Below are positions 18,168 through 26,569 of a stretch of DNA of 64,000 bases, one piece after another. The translations under genes were made by a program, and so were the position numbers. Position 1 is the first letter of the stretch; the number at the start of each line of letters is the position of its first letter. The DNA is from Pedobacter rhodius (lineage in GTDB: Bacteria; Bacteroidota; Bacteroidia; Sphingobacteriales; Sphingobacteriaceae): positions 124,001 through 188,000 of the forward strand of contig NZ_JAPWGL010000005.1 of NCBI RefSeq assembly GCF_027213645.1, given 5' to 3'. The notes below the pieces were generated by a model, which saw nothing but the letters and a program-made list of their open reading frames with translations, searched no databases and had not been told where the DNA came from.

Positions 18168-19649
18168 TCAAGCTTTTTTTAACTTTTTTTTTATTTCTTT
18201 TGCGACCACTTGTCCCGAAACGATTGCAGGAGGCACCCCAGGGCCTGGAACGGTTAATTGTCCGGTATATAAAAGATTTGTTACTTTACTTTTCATACTT
18301 GGTTTCAGGAAAGCCGTCTGTTTCAAAGTGTTTGCTAATCCATAGGCATTTCCTTTAAAAGCATGGTAGTCTTCAACAAAGTCGTTCATTGCATAACTTC
18401 TTTTAAATAGAATGCTATCACTGATGTCATTACCCGTCAGTTTATTGAAGCGTTTCACCAATAAGTTAAAATATTCTTCTCTTTTGCTTTCGCTGTCTTT
18501 CAAACCTGGTGCAAGCGGAATCAAAAAGAAAAGGTTTTCACAGCCTGCTGGTGCAATGCCAGAATCTGTAACCGAAGGACAGCATGCGTAGAATAAAGGT
18601 TTTGACGGCCATTTGGCATCCGTATAAATTTCCTTCGCGTGCTCATCGAAATTTTCGTCGAAAAATAAATTATGGTGTTGAATGTTTTTAAGTTTTTTAT
18701 TTATTCCGATGTAAAAAAGTAAGCACGACGGTGCCATTGTTCTGCTGTTCCAGTATTTCTCATCATAGTTTCTGTAAGTTTTATCCAGAAGGTGTTGCTC
18801 AATGTGGTGGTAATCGGCATTGCCGACAATAAAATCAGCTTTGAAAGCTCCGGCGTTTGTAATTACCTCTTCTGCTACATTTTTGTTAACCACAATTTTT
18901 TGCACTTCCGTGTTAAACATAAATTTTACGCCGGCTGTTTCAGCAATACTTTGCATCGCAGAAACAATTTTATGCATACCTCCAATCGGATACCAAGTGC
19001 CTAAAATCAAGTCGGCATAGTTCATTAAACTATACAGTGCCGGTGTATTTTGTGGGGTGGCGCCCAAAAACAAGACCGGAAATTCCAGCAACTTTCTTAA
19101 TTTTTCGTTTTTAAAAAGTTTGTGTACATGTTTCCGCATGTTGCCAAGCAATTGTAATTTTATTCCGCTAACGGCTAGTCTGGGATCGAAATATTCCATT
19201 ACGCTGTGCGACGGCTTAAAAACATATTCATTCATGCCGACCTCGTATTTATATTTTGCCTGGGCTAAAAATGAATCCAGGTTTTTACGGCTGCCAGGTT
19301 CTAATGCTTCAAAAAGCTGATATAAAGCTTCTGTTGTGGCAGGGACATCTAAAATATCTTTTTCTCCAAAAAATATCCGATAGGAAGGACTTAATCTTTT
19401 CAGTTCATAAAAATCGGAAGCGGTTTTTCCAAAAAGCTGATAAAAATTTTCAAATACACCGGGCATCCAGTACCAGCTTGGTCCCATATCAAATGTAAAA
19501 CCATCCTTTTTCCATATCCTTGCCCTTCCCCCCGCCATTTCATTTTTTTCAAGAACAGTAACATCGAAACCATCTTTGGCCAATAGCGCAGCCGCAGCTA
19601 AACCTGCAAAACCGGCTCCGATAACCGTGATTTTAGATTTTTTATCCAT
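18168..19649 (-). CDS. crtI: Phytoene desaturase (CrtI family)
   Basis: 493 residues. The N-terminal FAD dinucleotide fold is KITVIGAGFAGLAAAALLA (about 6-24), followed by LEKNEMAGGRARIWKKDGF and MGPSWYWMPG. The C-terminal CrtI signature LYTGQLTVPGPGVPPAIVSG is present near 460-480. The enzyme introduces double bases of unsaturation into phytoene to give lycopene or a related product, on the membrane surface. Function among CrtI-like desaturases and CrtD-like hydroxyneurosporene desaturases cannot be separated by eye. The 130-bp repeat array lies between it and the divergently oriented lycopene cyclase operon. Confidence 0.92.
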   Translation of the reverse strand: MDKKSKITVIGAGFAGLAAAALLAKDGFDVTVLEKNEMAGGRARIWKKDGFTFDMGPSWYWMPGVFENFYQLFGKTASDFYELKRLSPSYRIFFGEKDILDVPATTEALYQLFEALEPGSRKNLDSFLAQAKYKYEVGMNEYVFKPSHSVMEYFDPRLAVSGIKLQLLGNMRKHVHKLFKNEKLRKLLEFPVLFLGATPQNTPALYSLMNYADLILGTWYPIGGMHKIVSAMQSIAETAGVKFMFNTEVQKIVVNKNVAEEVITNAGAFKADFIVGNADYHHIEQHLLDKTYRNYDEKYWNSRTMAPSCLLFYIGINKKLKNIQHHNLFFDENFDEHAKEIYTDAKWPSKPLFYACCPSVTDSGIAPAGCENLFFLIPLAPGLKDSESKREEYFNLLVKRFNKLTGNDISDSILFKRSYAMNDFVEDYHAFKGNAYGLANTLKQTAFLKPSMKSKVTNLLYTGQLTVPGPGVPPAIVSGQVVAKEIKKKLKKA

Positions 19650-19747
19650 CAGGTAAAGAAAGTGATTTTTCAGCGATTTTGTTTGAAGTTTAATAGTCTT
19701 TTGACGGTCAATTTCAATACAAATTCATAATATAGCACAGTTCCCCC

Positions 19748-20520
19748 GGTCTGTGGCGCACAGACCGAAACCAAAACGTACTGATTTTCGACTTATTAAC
19801 TACGGTTGAAATTTATTTAGCTTTAAGATTCCCGCCTGCGCGGGAAAGACGGACTTATTCTTGGTCGTCGTTCCTTTGGTCTGTGGCGCACAGATCGAAA
19901 CCAAAACGTACTGATTTTTGACTTATTAACTACGGTTGAAATTTATTTCGCTTTAAGATTCCCGCCTGCGCGGGAAAGACGGACTTATTCTTGGTCGTCG
20001 TTCCCTTGGTCTGTGGCGCACAAACCGAACCAAAACGTACTGATTTTCGACTTATTAACTACGGTTGAAATTTATTTAGCTTTAAGATTCTCGCCTGCGC
20101 GGGAAAGACGGACTTATTCTTGGTCGTCGTTCCCTTGGTCTGTGGCTCACAGATCGAAACCAAAACGTACTGATTTATGATCTGCAGACTATGGTTTGGT
20201 TTGGGGATTCTTCGCTGCGCTCAGAATGACAGTGCTTGGCAAGGTATAAAACCAATTCCCAGTTCCCCCGGTCTGTGTCGCACAGATCGAAACCAAAACG
20301 TACTGATTTTTGACTTATTAACTACGGTTGAAATTTATTTCGCTTTAAGATTCCCGCCTGCGCGGGAAAGACGTACTTATTCTTGGTCGTCGTTCCCTTG
20401 GTCTGTGGCGCACAGATCGAAACCAAAACGTACTGATTTAAGATCTGCAGACTATGGTTTGGTTTGGGGATTCTTCGCTGCGCTCAGAATGACAGTGCTT
20501 GGCAAGGTATAAAACCAATT
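19748..20520. repeat. Array of six 130-bp units of two types (A-A-A-B-A-B)
   Basis: Units begin with GGTCTGTGGCGCACAGA-like palindromes at 19748, 19878, 20008, 20137, 20270 and 20400, so the period is 129-133 bp. Type A units (first, second, third, fifth) share a tail with the palindrome TTCCCGCCTGCGCGGGAA. Type B units (fourth and sixth) keep the head but carry a different tail containing TTCTTCGCTGCGCTCAGAA and AAGGTATAAAACCAATTCCC. Frames crossing it are not gene-like. The last unit leads straight into the promoter of the next gene. Confidence 0.9.
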
Positions 20521-20529
20521 CCCTTTTAT

Positions 20530-20537
20530 TACCTTTG
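20530..20537 (+). promoter_or_regulatory. Promoter -7 element for the lycopene cyclase operon
   Basis: TACCTTTG, a perfect TAnnTTTG match, lies 9 bases before the ATG at 20547 and directly after the repeat array. Confidence 0.55.
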
Positions 20538-20546
20538 CGATAACAC

Positions 20547-21077
20547 ATGATTAAAAAAAAACTATTATTCCTTTTACTTTTTGGTTCAATCCAGATTTGT
20601 AAAGGGCAGTTAACACCAAAGGAGATTTCAATTTTGAAAACAGATTTGGTTAAGGCTGTAGAAAATTCAAAACTTACGGATTCGTTATGTAATAAGTTAA
20701 CCAGGTTACCTAACAAAACCGCATTAGTTACCGCATATAACGGTACTTTAGAAGCCTTAAAAGCCAAGCATTCGTGGAATCCTTATAATAAGATTAAATA
20801 TGTTAAGGCCTCTTTAAAAACCATGGGAAAGGCTGTCGACATGGATAAAGAAAATATGGAAATCCGTTTTATGCGTTTTTCCATTGAACACTACACGCCA
20901 GGGTTTTTAGGCTTAAGTAAAGATTTAACAGTTGACAGACAGGAGATCGTTAAACATTACCAAAATCGTAATTTCGGTTTGGCTGATAAGGATTTAATAA
21001 AAAATGTAGCTAAGTTTATGATAGAAAGTAAACGCTGTACCGCCGAAGAAATTAAGATTTTAAAAAAGTTTAGCTAA
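20547..21077 (+). CDS. Secreted protein of unknown function, next to lycopene cyclase
   Basis: 176 residues with a lysine-rich start and signal peptide (cleavage about residue 21, CKGQ). The mature part is helical, basic and has no motif I can name; it ends in a cluster ESKRCTAEEIKILKKF. Three bases separate its stop from the lycopene cyclase start, so the two are almost certainly co-transcribed. The link to carotenoid synthesis rests on that spacing alone. Confidence 0.78.
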   Translation: MIKKKLLFLLLFGSIQICKGQLTPKEISILKTDLVKAVENSKLTDSLCNKLTRLPNKTALVTAYNGTLEALKAKHSWNPYNKIKYVKASLKTMGKAVDMDKENMEIRFMRFSIEHYTPGFLGLSKDLTVDRQEIVKHYQNRNFGLADKDLIKNVAKFMIESKRCTAEEIKILKKFS

Positions 21078-21080
21078 AAA

Positions 21081-21776
21081 ATGCATTACATCTACCTGTT
21101 CATAAATATCGCGGTTATTTTCTTTCCCTTAGTTTTATCTTTCGATAAAAAGGTGCATTTTTTTAGTAAATGGAAATTTGTTTTGCCAGCGATTTTTATC
21201 ACCGGAGTGGTATTTCTGATATGGGATTTGCTTTTTGTAAAACTAAATGTCTGGTCGTTCAATCCCGGCTATATTATCGGTGTGCAGTTTTTTGGGTTGC
21301 CGCTTGAAGAAATACTGTTCTTTTTAACGGTTCCCTACGCCTGTATTTTTATCTATGAATGCCTGAATGCTTACTTCCCGAAGGATAATTTACAGAAATA
21401 CAGTTTTTCTGTGAGCAATCTGTTTTTGGGCTTATGTATCGCCATTTTGTTTTTTGGCTACAATCGATGGTATACCGTAATCAATTTTGGGTTTTTATTC
21501 GTGGTACTGGCTTATGTGGAGTATGTGAATGTCAAATTCAGGTTTATGTATAAGTTCTACAGGGCTTACCTGGTTTCCTTAATTCCGTTTTATATTGTGA
21601 ATGGATTTCTGACCTCTATTCCTGTTGTAATGTATAACGATAAACAAAACCTGGGTTTCAGGGTGGGGACGATACCTTTTGAAGATCATTTTTATTTAAT
21701 GGGATTGCTGCTGATGAATGTTTATTTGTACGAGCTTTTTAAAAGTAGAACAAATAGCCTAAAAACTGAGGTTTAA
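21081..21776 (+). CDS. Lycopene cyclase domain protein (CrtYc/CrtYd-type)
   Basis: 231 residues, six or seven membrane helices. The first half has FLIWDLLFVKLNVWSFNPGY followed by FFGLPLEEILFFLTVPYACI, the PLEE motif of heterodimeric-type lycopene cyclases. The second half repeats the pattern with IPFEDHFYLMGLLLMNV. So it is a tandem c+d domain protein that should cyclise the ends of lycopene to beta-carotene in the membrane, between CrtI and CrtZ in the pathway. It is the second gene of a two-gene operon. Confidence 0.9.
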   Translation: MHYIYLFINIAVIFFPLVLSFDKKVHFFSKWKFVLPAIFITGVVFLIWDLLFVKLNVWSFNPGYIIGVQFFGLPLEEILFFLTVPYACIFIYECLNAYFPKDNLQKYSFSVSNLFLGLCIAILFFGYNRWYTVINFGFLFVVLAYVEYVNVKFRFMYKFYRAYLVSLIPFYIVNGFLTSIPVVMYNDKQNLGFRVGTIPFEDHFYLMGLLLMNVYLYELFKSRTNSLKTEV

Positions 21777-22021
21777 TTTTTTGGAAACGAAAGGTTTTTG
21801 GTTCTTGGCGGTTTTTAGTCCTGCTTTTCATTACAAGTCCGCACTCGTACCTCGTTTACGGGCTTTTCATTTCAATCAGGTTTAGGAACAGCGTTTCTGC
21901 ACCATACCAACCCTAAAAATGAAACACAATTTTTGCCATTTAGCCCCGGTTGAAGTGCTACCCCGCAGCAAAGACGGAACGATGATGCGAAGCGTAAAAG
22001 CGGAAAACGGGAAGAAACACC

Positions 22022-22029
22022 TAATTTTG
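22022..22029 (+). promoter_or_regulatory. Promoter -7 element for the cytochrome b5-like gene
   Basis: TAATTTTG is a perfect TAnnTTTG match, 36 bases upstream of ATG 22066 but inside the longer alternative reading frame. It therefore favours the shorter gene. Confidence 0.5.
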
Positions 22030-22065
22030 CAGGGGCATTGCGCTTCAAATAATTATAAATTACCA

Positions 22066-22302
22066 ATGGATTTACCGGTTTACACCAAACAACAGCTTGC
22101 TTTAAGAAACGGACAGGATAAGCCGCAAATCTGGGTGGCTTATAAAGGATTGATATACGATATGACCGATAGCCGGTTGTGGCGGAACGGCAAGCACTAC
22201 GAGCATTGGGCCGGGCAGGATTTGACAGATGAATTGCCTGATGCACCACATACATCGGCGGTTTTTGAAAAGTTTGAACCGGTGGGTGAGCTGAAGGTTT
22301 AG
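22066..22302 (+). CDS. Cytochrome b5-like heme/steroid-binding domain protein
   Basis: 78 residues from ATG 22066. The whole protein is one domain: MDLPVYTKQQLALRNGQD, then IWVAYKGLIYDMTDSRLWRNG and HYEHWAGQDLTDEL, close to the small bacterial cytochrome b5 domain family. The frame stays open upstream to an ATG at 21919, adding 49 residues, but that extension lacks domain-like sequence and a promoter element lies inside it, so I chose the shorter form. It probably binds heme or another hydrophobic ligand; partner unknown. It follows the lycopene cyclase operon after 289 bases. Confidence 0.82.
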   Translation: MDLPVYTKQQLALRNGQDKPQIWVAYKGLIYDMTDSRLWRNGKHYEHWAGQDLTDELPDAPHTSAVFEKFEPVGELKV

Positions 22303-22303
22303 G

Positions 22304-22356
22304 GTATCGAGTATCGAGTATCAAGTATTAAGTATCGAGTATCAAGTATTGAGTAT
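22304..22356. repeat. Short tandem repeats (AGTATCAAG/AGTATCGAG type)
   Basis: About seven imperfect 7-9 base units in a row, related to the array at 13694-13728. Confidence 0.7.
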
Positions 22357-22358
22357 GA

Positions 22359-22422
22359 AGTTGAAAGTTTAAAAAGTTAGGTCTTGTAAACCGTTAACTT
22401 TAAACTTTCAACTTTTTGACTT
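22359..22422. terminator. Bidirectional terminator between convergent genes
   Basis: A 16-bp perfect stem (22359-22374 with 22399-22414) of A/T-rich sequence with a 24-base loop is followed by TTTTTGAC. It lies between the plus-strand cytochrome b5-like gene and the minus-strand PfkB kinase gene. Confidence 0.6.
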
Positions 22423-22437
22423 TTAACCTTTAACTTT

Positions 22438-23358
22438 TTAAACTTCGATTGTAAAGGCACTTAGTTTTACGAATTCCTGTATTCTCGCTGCAACTTCTTC
22501 ATCGGTCAGGTTTAATAGTTTCTCCGTACCAAATTTCTCTACACAGAATGAGGCCAGGGCAGAACCGTAAATAATTGCATTTTTCATATTGTTAAAGTTT
22601 ACGGTACCCACTTTAGCTAAATAGCCAATAAAGCCACCGGCAAAAGTATCACCTGCACCGGTTGGATCGAAAACTTCGGCTAAAGGCAATGCCGGAGCAG
22701 AAAAAATCTGATCTTCGTGGAATAGCAATGCACCATGTTCGCCTTTTTTTATAATCAGGTATTTAGGGCCCATTGCAAGGATTTTCTTTGCGGCTTTAAC
22801 TAAAGCATACTCGCCGGATAACTGACGGGCTTCGGCGTCATTAATCGTTAAAACATCCACCAGTTTAATCGTTTCCAATAAATCATCCATCATAATGTCC
22901 ATCCAGAAGTTCATGGTGTCCATTACAATTAATTTCGGGCGATTTTTTAAACGTTTGATAACCGTTTGCTGTACAATCGGGGATAAATTACCTAACATGA
23001 GGTATTCGCAATCCTGATAATTTTCCGGGATTATCGGATCGAAGTTTTCCAGCACATTCAGTTCGGTAATCAGGGTATCACGACTGTTCATGTCGTTATG
23101 GTATTTCCCCGACCAGAAAAATGATTTTTCACCAGCTTTAATTTGTAATCCTTCGGTATCAATGCCATGTTCGGTAAAGGTATCGATGTCGGCTTTCTGG
23201 AAGTCGTCGCCCACAACAGCAACGATTTTTGCTTTGTCGTAGAAGTAGGAAGCAGCCAAACTCGCGTAAGTTGCGGCACCGCCCACAATTTTATCCGTTT
23301 TTCCGAATGGTGTTTCAATAGCATCAAAAGCTACAGATCCTATGATTATCAAGCTCAT
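22438..23358 (-). CDS. PfkB family carbohydrate/nucleoside kinase
   Basis: 306 residues from ATG 23358 (MSLIIIGSVAFDAIETPFG). The frame is open 45 codons further upstream, but that part lacks family similarity. IVGGAATYASLAAS is the N-terminal glycine-rich region and DPTGAGDTFAGGFIGYL near 253 is PfkB signature 2 with the catalytic aspartate. These enzymes phosphorylate sugars or nucleosides with ATP in the cytoplasm; the substrate here is unknown. It is monocistronic, with two tRNA genes behind its start on the other strand. Confidence 0.9.
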   Translation of the reverse strand: MSLIIIGSVAFDAIETPFGKTDKIVGGAATYASLAASYFYDKAKIVAVVGDDFQKADIDTFTEHGIDTEGLQIKAGEKSFFWSGKYHNDMNSRDTLITELNVLENFDPIIPENYQDCEYLMLGNLSPIVQQTVIKRLKNRPKLIVMDTMNFWMDIMMDDLLETIKLVDVLTINDAEARQLSGEYALVKAAKKILAMGPKYLIIKKGEHGALLFHEDQIFSAPALPLAEVFDPTGAGDTFAGGFIGYLAKVGTVNFNNMKNAIIYGSALASFCVEKFGTEKLLNLTDEEVAARIQEFVKLSAFTIEV

Positions 23359-23501
23359 ATATATCTTGTTTATTTTTTTTAAAATTTTTTCACTGCAAAT
23401 ATTGCATAAATAATTTAAAAGCCCTAATATTGCATTCCCAAAACGAACAAGGGTATATGTGCCGCAAGGTATAAATAACATCGTTTCGGGCATGACCAGA
23501 T

Positions 23502-23575
23502 TCCTTCTTAGCTCAGCTGGTTAGAGCATCTGACTGTTAATCAGAGGGTCGCTGGTTCGAGCCCAGCAGAGGGAG
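23502..23575 (+). tRNA. tRNA-Asn (anticodon GTT), copy 1
   Basis: All four arms fold: acceptor TCCTTCT / AGAGGGA, anticodon stem TCTGA / TCAGA with loop CTGTTAA (anticodon GTT), T arm GCTGG-TTCGAGC-CCAGC, discriminator G. CCA is not encoded. Length is 74 bases. Confidence 0.95.
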
Positions 23576-23577
23576 CA

Positions 23578-23608
23578 AAAATCCTCACAGTAATGTGGGG
23601 ATTTTTTA
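23578..23608 (+). terminator. Terminator between the two tRNA-Asn genes
   Basis: The hairpin AATCCTCACA / TGTGGGGATT (one wobble) with a short loop is followed by a T run. Confidence 0.75.
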
Positions 23609-23641
23609 TGATATTGATAATAAAAAAACCAGGATAAATAT

Positions 23642-23715
23642 TCCTTCTTAGCTCAGCTGGTTAGAGCATCTGACTGTTAATCAGAGGGTCGCTGGTTCGA
23701 GCCCAGCAGAGGGAG
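23642..23715 (+). tRNA. tRNA-Asn (anticodon GTT), copy 2
   Basis: Identical over all 74 bases to the copy at 23502-23575, exactly 140 bases downstream. Here the next three bases are CCA, which may be chance. Confidence 0.95.
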
Positions 23716-23718
23716 CCA

Positions 23719-23752
23719 ATGCCCTTCACGATATCGTGAAGGGCATTTTTGT
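23719..23752 (+). terminator. Terminator after the second tRNA-Asn
   Basis: A 14-bp perfect palindromic stem (ATGCCCTTCACGAT / ATCGTGAAGGGCAT) is followed by TTTTTGTTTTT. Confidence 0.88.
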
Positions 23753-24049
23753 TTTTAGCTGATTTTCAGATCGTTGCGCAAACCGGGCCGATTTTTAGTT
23801 CGAGCCCATTTTTCCAAGACATGTGGCCGCCTTTCAGATCACCCCATCTGCATCAGGGCCTGTTGCCTGAAATTAAATTTTTCTTCCCCTTAAAAATTTA
23901 AACCCTTTCAGCCCCCTATGGCACTTTATCGTTTGGATCTTTAATAATCTGATTATTTGGTAGTTAAAATTAAAACGTGGCACCATTCGTGGGGCATTGA
24001 TGGTGGTGGTAATTTTTGCCACCAACAATCCCACTTAAATATAAACAAA

Positions 24050-24343
24050 ATGGAAAAATTAGCATTGCTGGCCCGCTTGGAGGCCAAACCTGGTAAAGAG
24101 CAAGAAGTTGCCGACTTTATCAAAAGTGCCCTGCCATTGGCCGAAGCCGAACCCGGAACCATCCGTTGGTATGCACTGCAGATCGGATCATCTACCTTCG
24201 GCATATTCGACACTTTTGCCGATGAAGCTGGGCGCGATGCACATCTGGGCGGAGAAATCCCCAAGGCTTTGATGGCCCATGCAGATGAGCTGCTCGCTGC
24301 GCCGCCGGTAATTGAAAAGGTAACCTTGTTAGCAGTTAAATAA
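24050..24343 (+). CDS. ABM-domain (antibiotic biosynthesis monooxygenase-like) protein
   Basis: 97 residues from ATG 24050 (MEKLALLARLEAKPGKEQEV). The frame opens earlier at 23957, but that part is not domain-like. The pattern ALLARLEAKPGKEQEVADFI, then AEPGTIRWYALQIGSSTFGIFDTFADEAGRDAHLGGEI, is the dimeric alpha+beta barrel fold of putative quinol monooxygenases such as YgiN. The substrate is not known. It is a single gene in a gene-poor stretch. A GC-rich hairpin at 24362-24385 after the stop may terminate it. Confidence 0.87.
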   Translation: MEKLALLARLEAKPGKEQEVADFIKSALPLAEAEPGTIRWYALQIGSSTFGIFDTFADEAGRDAHLGGEIPKALMAHADELLAAPPVIEKVTLLAVK

Positions 24344-25235
24344 GTGTAAATAAAAGCCAGATCCCCCCGTAGATGACGGCGGGGACCTGAGCTTAAAATA
24401 ACGATTTCATTAGTCGCATCTTAAGAGGATAATGTTGGTTAAAATTTATAAGCCAATTATCAAAGGTTTCACAATTTAATCATTAATACAAGATTAATGT
24501 TGAATTTAAACGGCGCTACCGCCCCCGCGAGTCGATGAAACAGGTGTCGTTAATTGCTGCGAAATTGTCTTCATCTGCATAATTTGGAATGGCAGTTTCC
24601 GGCCAGATAAGCATATAGATTAGCCATTTTTTCCAACTTCCCCTTTGGGTAACTCCGGCAAGGCCGGAATAATCGCCCTAATTATTGTCAATGATGAATT
24701 TACTGAGAAAAATCATCGGATAATCGATTAAACCATTTTGAGTTAAGTAGTTAATATTGAAAATATGGTCGATTCATCCGTTTGGCAAGAATGTAGTTTT
24801 GGCATTAAAAAATATGATTTTTAATTTGGAATGGCGCCTGTCATACTAAATAAACAAGAATATATGATTAGACCCCAAAACAGTAATTTTTAATGTCAAA
24901 CTATAATATGCTTACTGTCTTTCAATTGTTTTAATTGCGAAACTGAGTATGGAAATCCATATTTAACGTCTTTATTAAAACCATTATATAAACCGTTAAT
25001 TCAGCAACCTCAATTAGGAATATTTGAAACACTATTTTTTGCTGAACAGAACATTTGTTCAGGCCTAAATGACAACAAATTTTTTCCGGATCCAATATAG
25101 GAAATAGTGAAGTTTAACATTAAGCGGATAATGTCCGCAGTTAACTGATCCGGATGGATGTCCGGACCAACATTTCGAATGTTACTAATTCTAAACCCGA
25201 ATTGACCTTTTATTTACCATTTAAACCAAAATAAA
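24344..25235. other. Long gap without an intact gene
   Basis: 890 bases with no convincing gene. The minus strand carries a 53-codon stretch open between stops (24519-24677) with WPETAIPNYADE, which resembles the WPE(T/S)AIP motif of apolipoprotein N-acyltransferases, but there is no start codon and no flanking similarity. Together with the broken gene downstream, it may be decayed coding DNA. Confidence 0.4.
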
Positions 25236-26409
25236 ATGATTGGGAATTTGAAAAAAATGAGAACTCACGGTAAGTTCTTTGTAGCAGTGTGCATTGTGGT
25301 TTCTTCATGTGCAAAAGAACGAACCACAGAAACTGTTGATGAAACTAAAGCTTTAAAAGCATCGATTACTGCAAATCAGCCACAATGGAATGTGGCGATG
25401 ACTTTCGTACATCCTGGAATTACCTGGAATGCTTCCGACCTGGCATTTATGAAATCGCACAGAACTACTGCTCCTTGGAAAGCCAGTTATGACTTGTTTG
25501 CTGCAAGTAGCACAGCATCATTAACATATACGATGCAGGGGCCATTCGCGGTAGTAGGCCGAGAACCAAATGTAAATCTCTCAGCCTACCAAAATGATAT
25601 GGCTGCGGTTCTGCATCAATCTATAATGTGGTATATGACAAATAATGCTACGTATGCAAATAAAGCGAAGCAGATTTTACTTGCCTGGGCCGGTACACAT
25701 AATACCTGGAGTGGAAGCACATCAGCACTTGCTGCCAGTGATTACGGCGTACAAGGAGTAACTGGTGCAGAAATTTTGAGGCCTACCAGCGGCGGATTAA
25801 CGGCAGCTAACGTTACAGTAATTGAAAATTATTTTAGAAATGAATGCACGTTTATTAGATGAAGGTGGAACACCGGCTCAGGGCAATCAGGGGGCTGCGA
25901 GACTTAAATGTCGAATTGCATGTACTATTTTTTACAATGATGAAGCTGCATATAACACGGTGATTAACCGATTTACCGCGGGAACAGGAGACTGTATTTC
26001 ATTGGCACGCAATAGCCTATGGAATGCGAGTGCCAATGGTGCACAACAGCAGAAAGTGGCAGAGATCAGCCCCATTCACTCGGTAATATCGCTAATTTGG
26101 GGAAGTTGCCCAAACAGCGAGCAACAGGGAACTGATCTCTTTGGCCACTGGGGCAACCGCCTGATGTGGACATTGGAGTATTGGGCGAAATATAATCTTG
26201 GAAATTCAGTCCCGTACACAACTTTTGGTCCTTGCGCACAATCATGGAGCACAATTGGAGCTAATGGACGAAGCACAACTATCAACTGGGCACTTACAGA
26301 TATGTTTTACGAGGCCTATGTGGTTAAGAAAGGTTTATCAGCACCATATACCGTGCAATATAGAAATCAGCAAACGCTTACGGTAAATACCTGGTATTTC
26401 AGGCGCTAG
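25236..26409 (+). pseudogene. Alginate lyase family protein, broken by at least three frameshifts
   Basis: The conceptual protein is about 385 residues: a lipoprotein-like signal ending VVSSCAKE, then an alginate-lyase (PF05426-type) domain including MTFVHPGITWNASDLAFMKS, YTMQGPFAVVGREPN and ENYFRNE. The reading frame then changes near 25845 (continuing as NARLLDEGGTPAQGN), changes back near 26042 (giving AESGRDQPHSLGNIANL, the family's conserved SGRDQ-H block) and shifts again at an extra T at 26133, after which DLFGHWGNRLMWTLEYWAKY follows. No single frame encodes the enzyme. The intact relative would cleave uronate polysaccharides by beta-elimination. Sequencing error is possible, but three indels in one gene favour decay. 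Confidence 0.8.
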
Positions 26410-26425
26410 TCGATCACCTGCTGAT

Positions 26426-26466
26426 AAAATCGGATATTTATAACCAGGATATCCGATTTTATTATT
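26426..26466 (+). terminator. Rho-independent terminator after the alginate lyase pseudogene
   Basis: A 12-bp perfect stem (AAAATCGGATAT / ATATCCGATTTT) with an 11-base loop is followed by ATTATTTT. Confidence 0.85.
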
Positions 26467-26569
26467 TTATGCCAATCGACTTTAAAAATGGGCACTTTTT
26501 GCTATTGAAGATGGTACATTCTGTATAAAAATTAATCAAATTTTTTCCGCTAACATGTTTGTTGGTCAA

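Noticed and set aside
20177..20512. 111-codon open frame in the repeat array
   Set aside because: Its sequence simply repeats with the 130-bp units; no signal of coding constraint.
19748..20520. CRISPR array
   Set aside because: Units are about 130 bp, nearly identical throughout with no unique spacers, and no cas genes are in the window.
21919..22065. N-terminal extension of the cytochrome b5-like protein
   Set aside because: The extra 49 residues lack domain likeness, and a promoter -7 element falls inside; the shorter gene is preferred.
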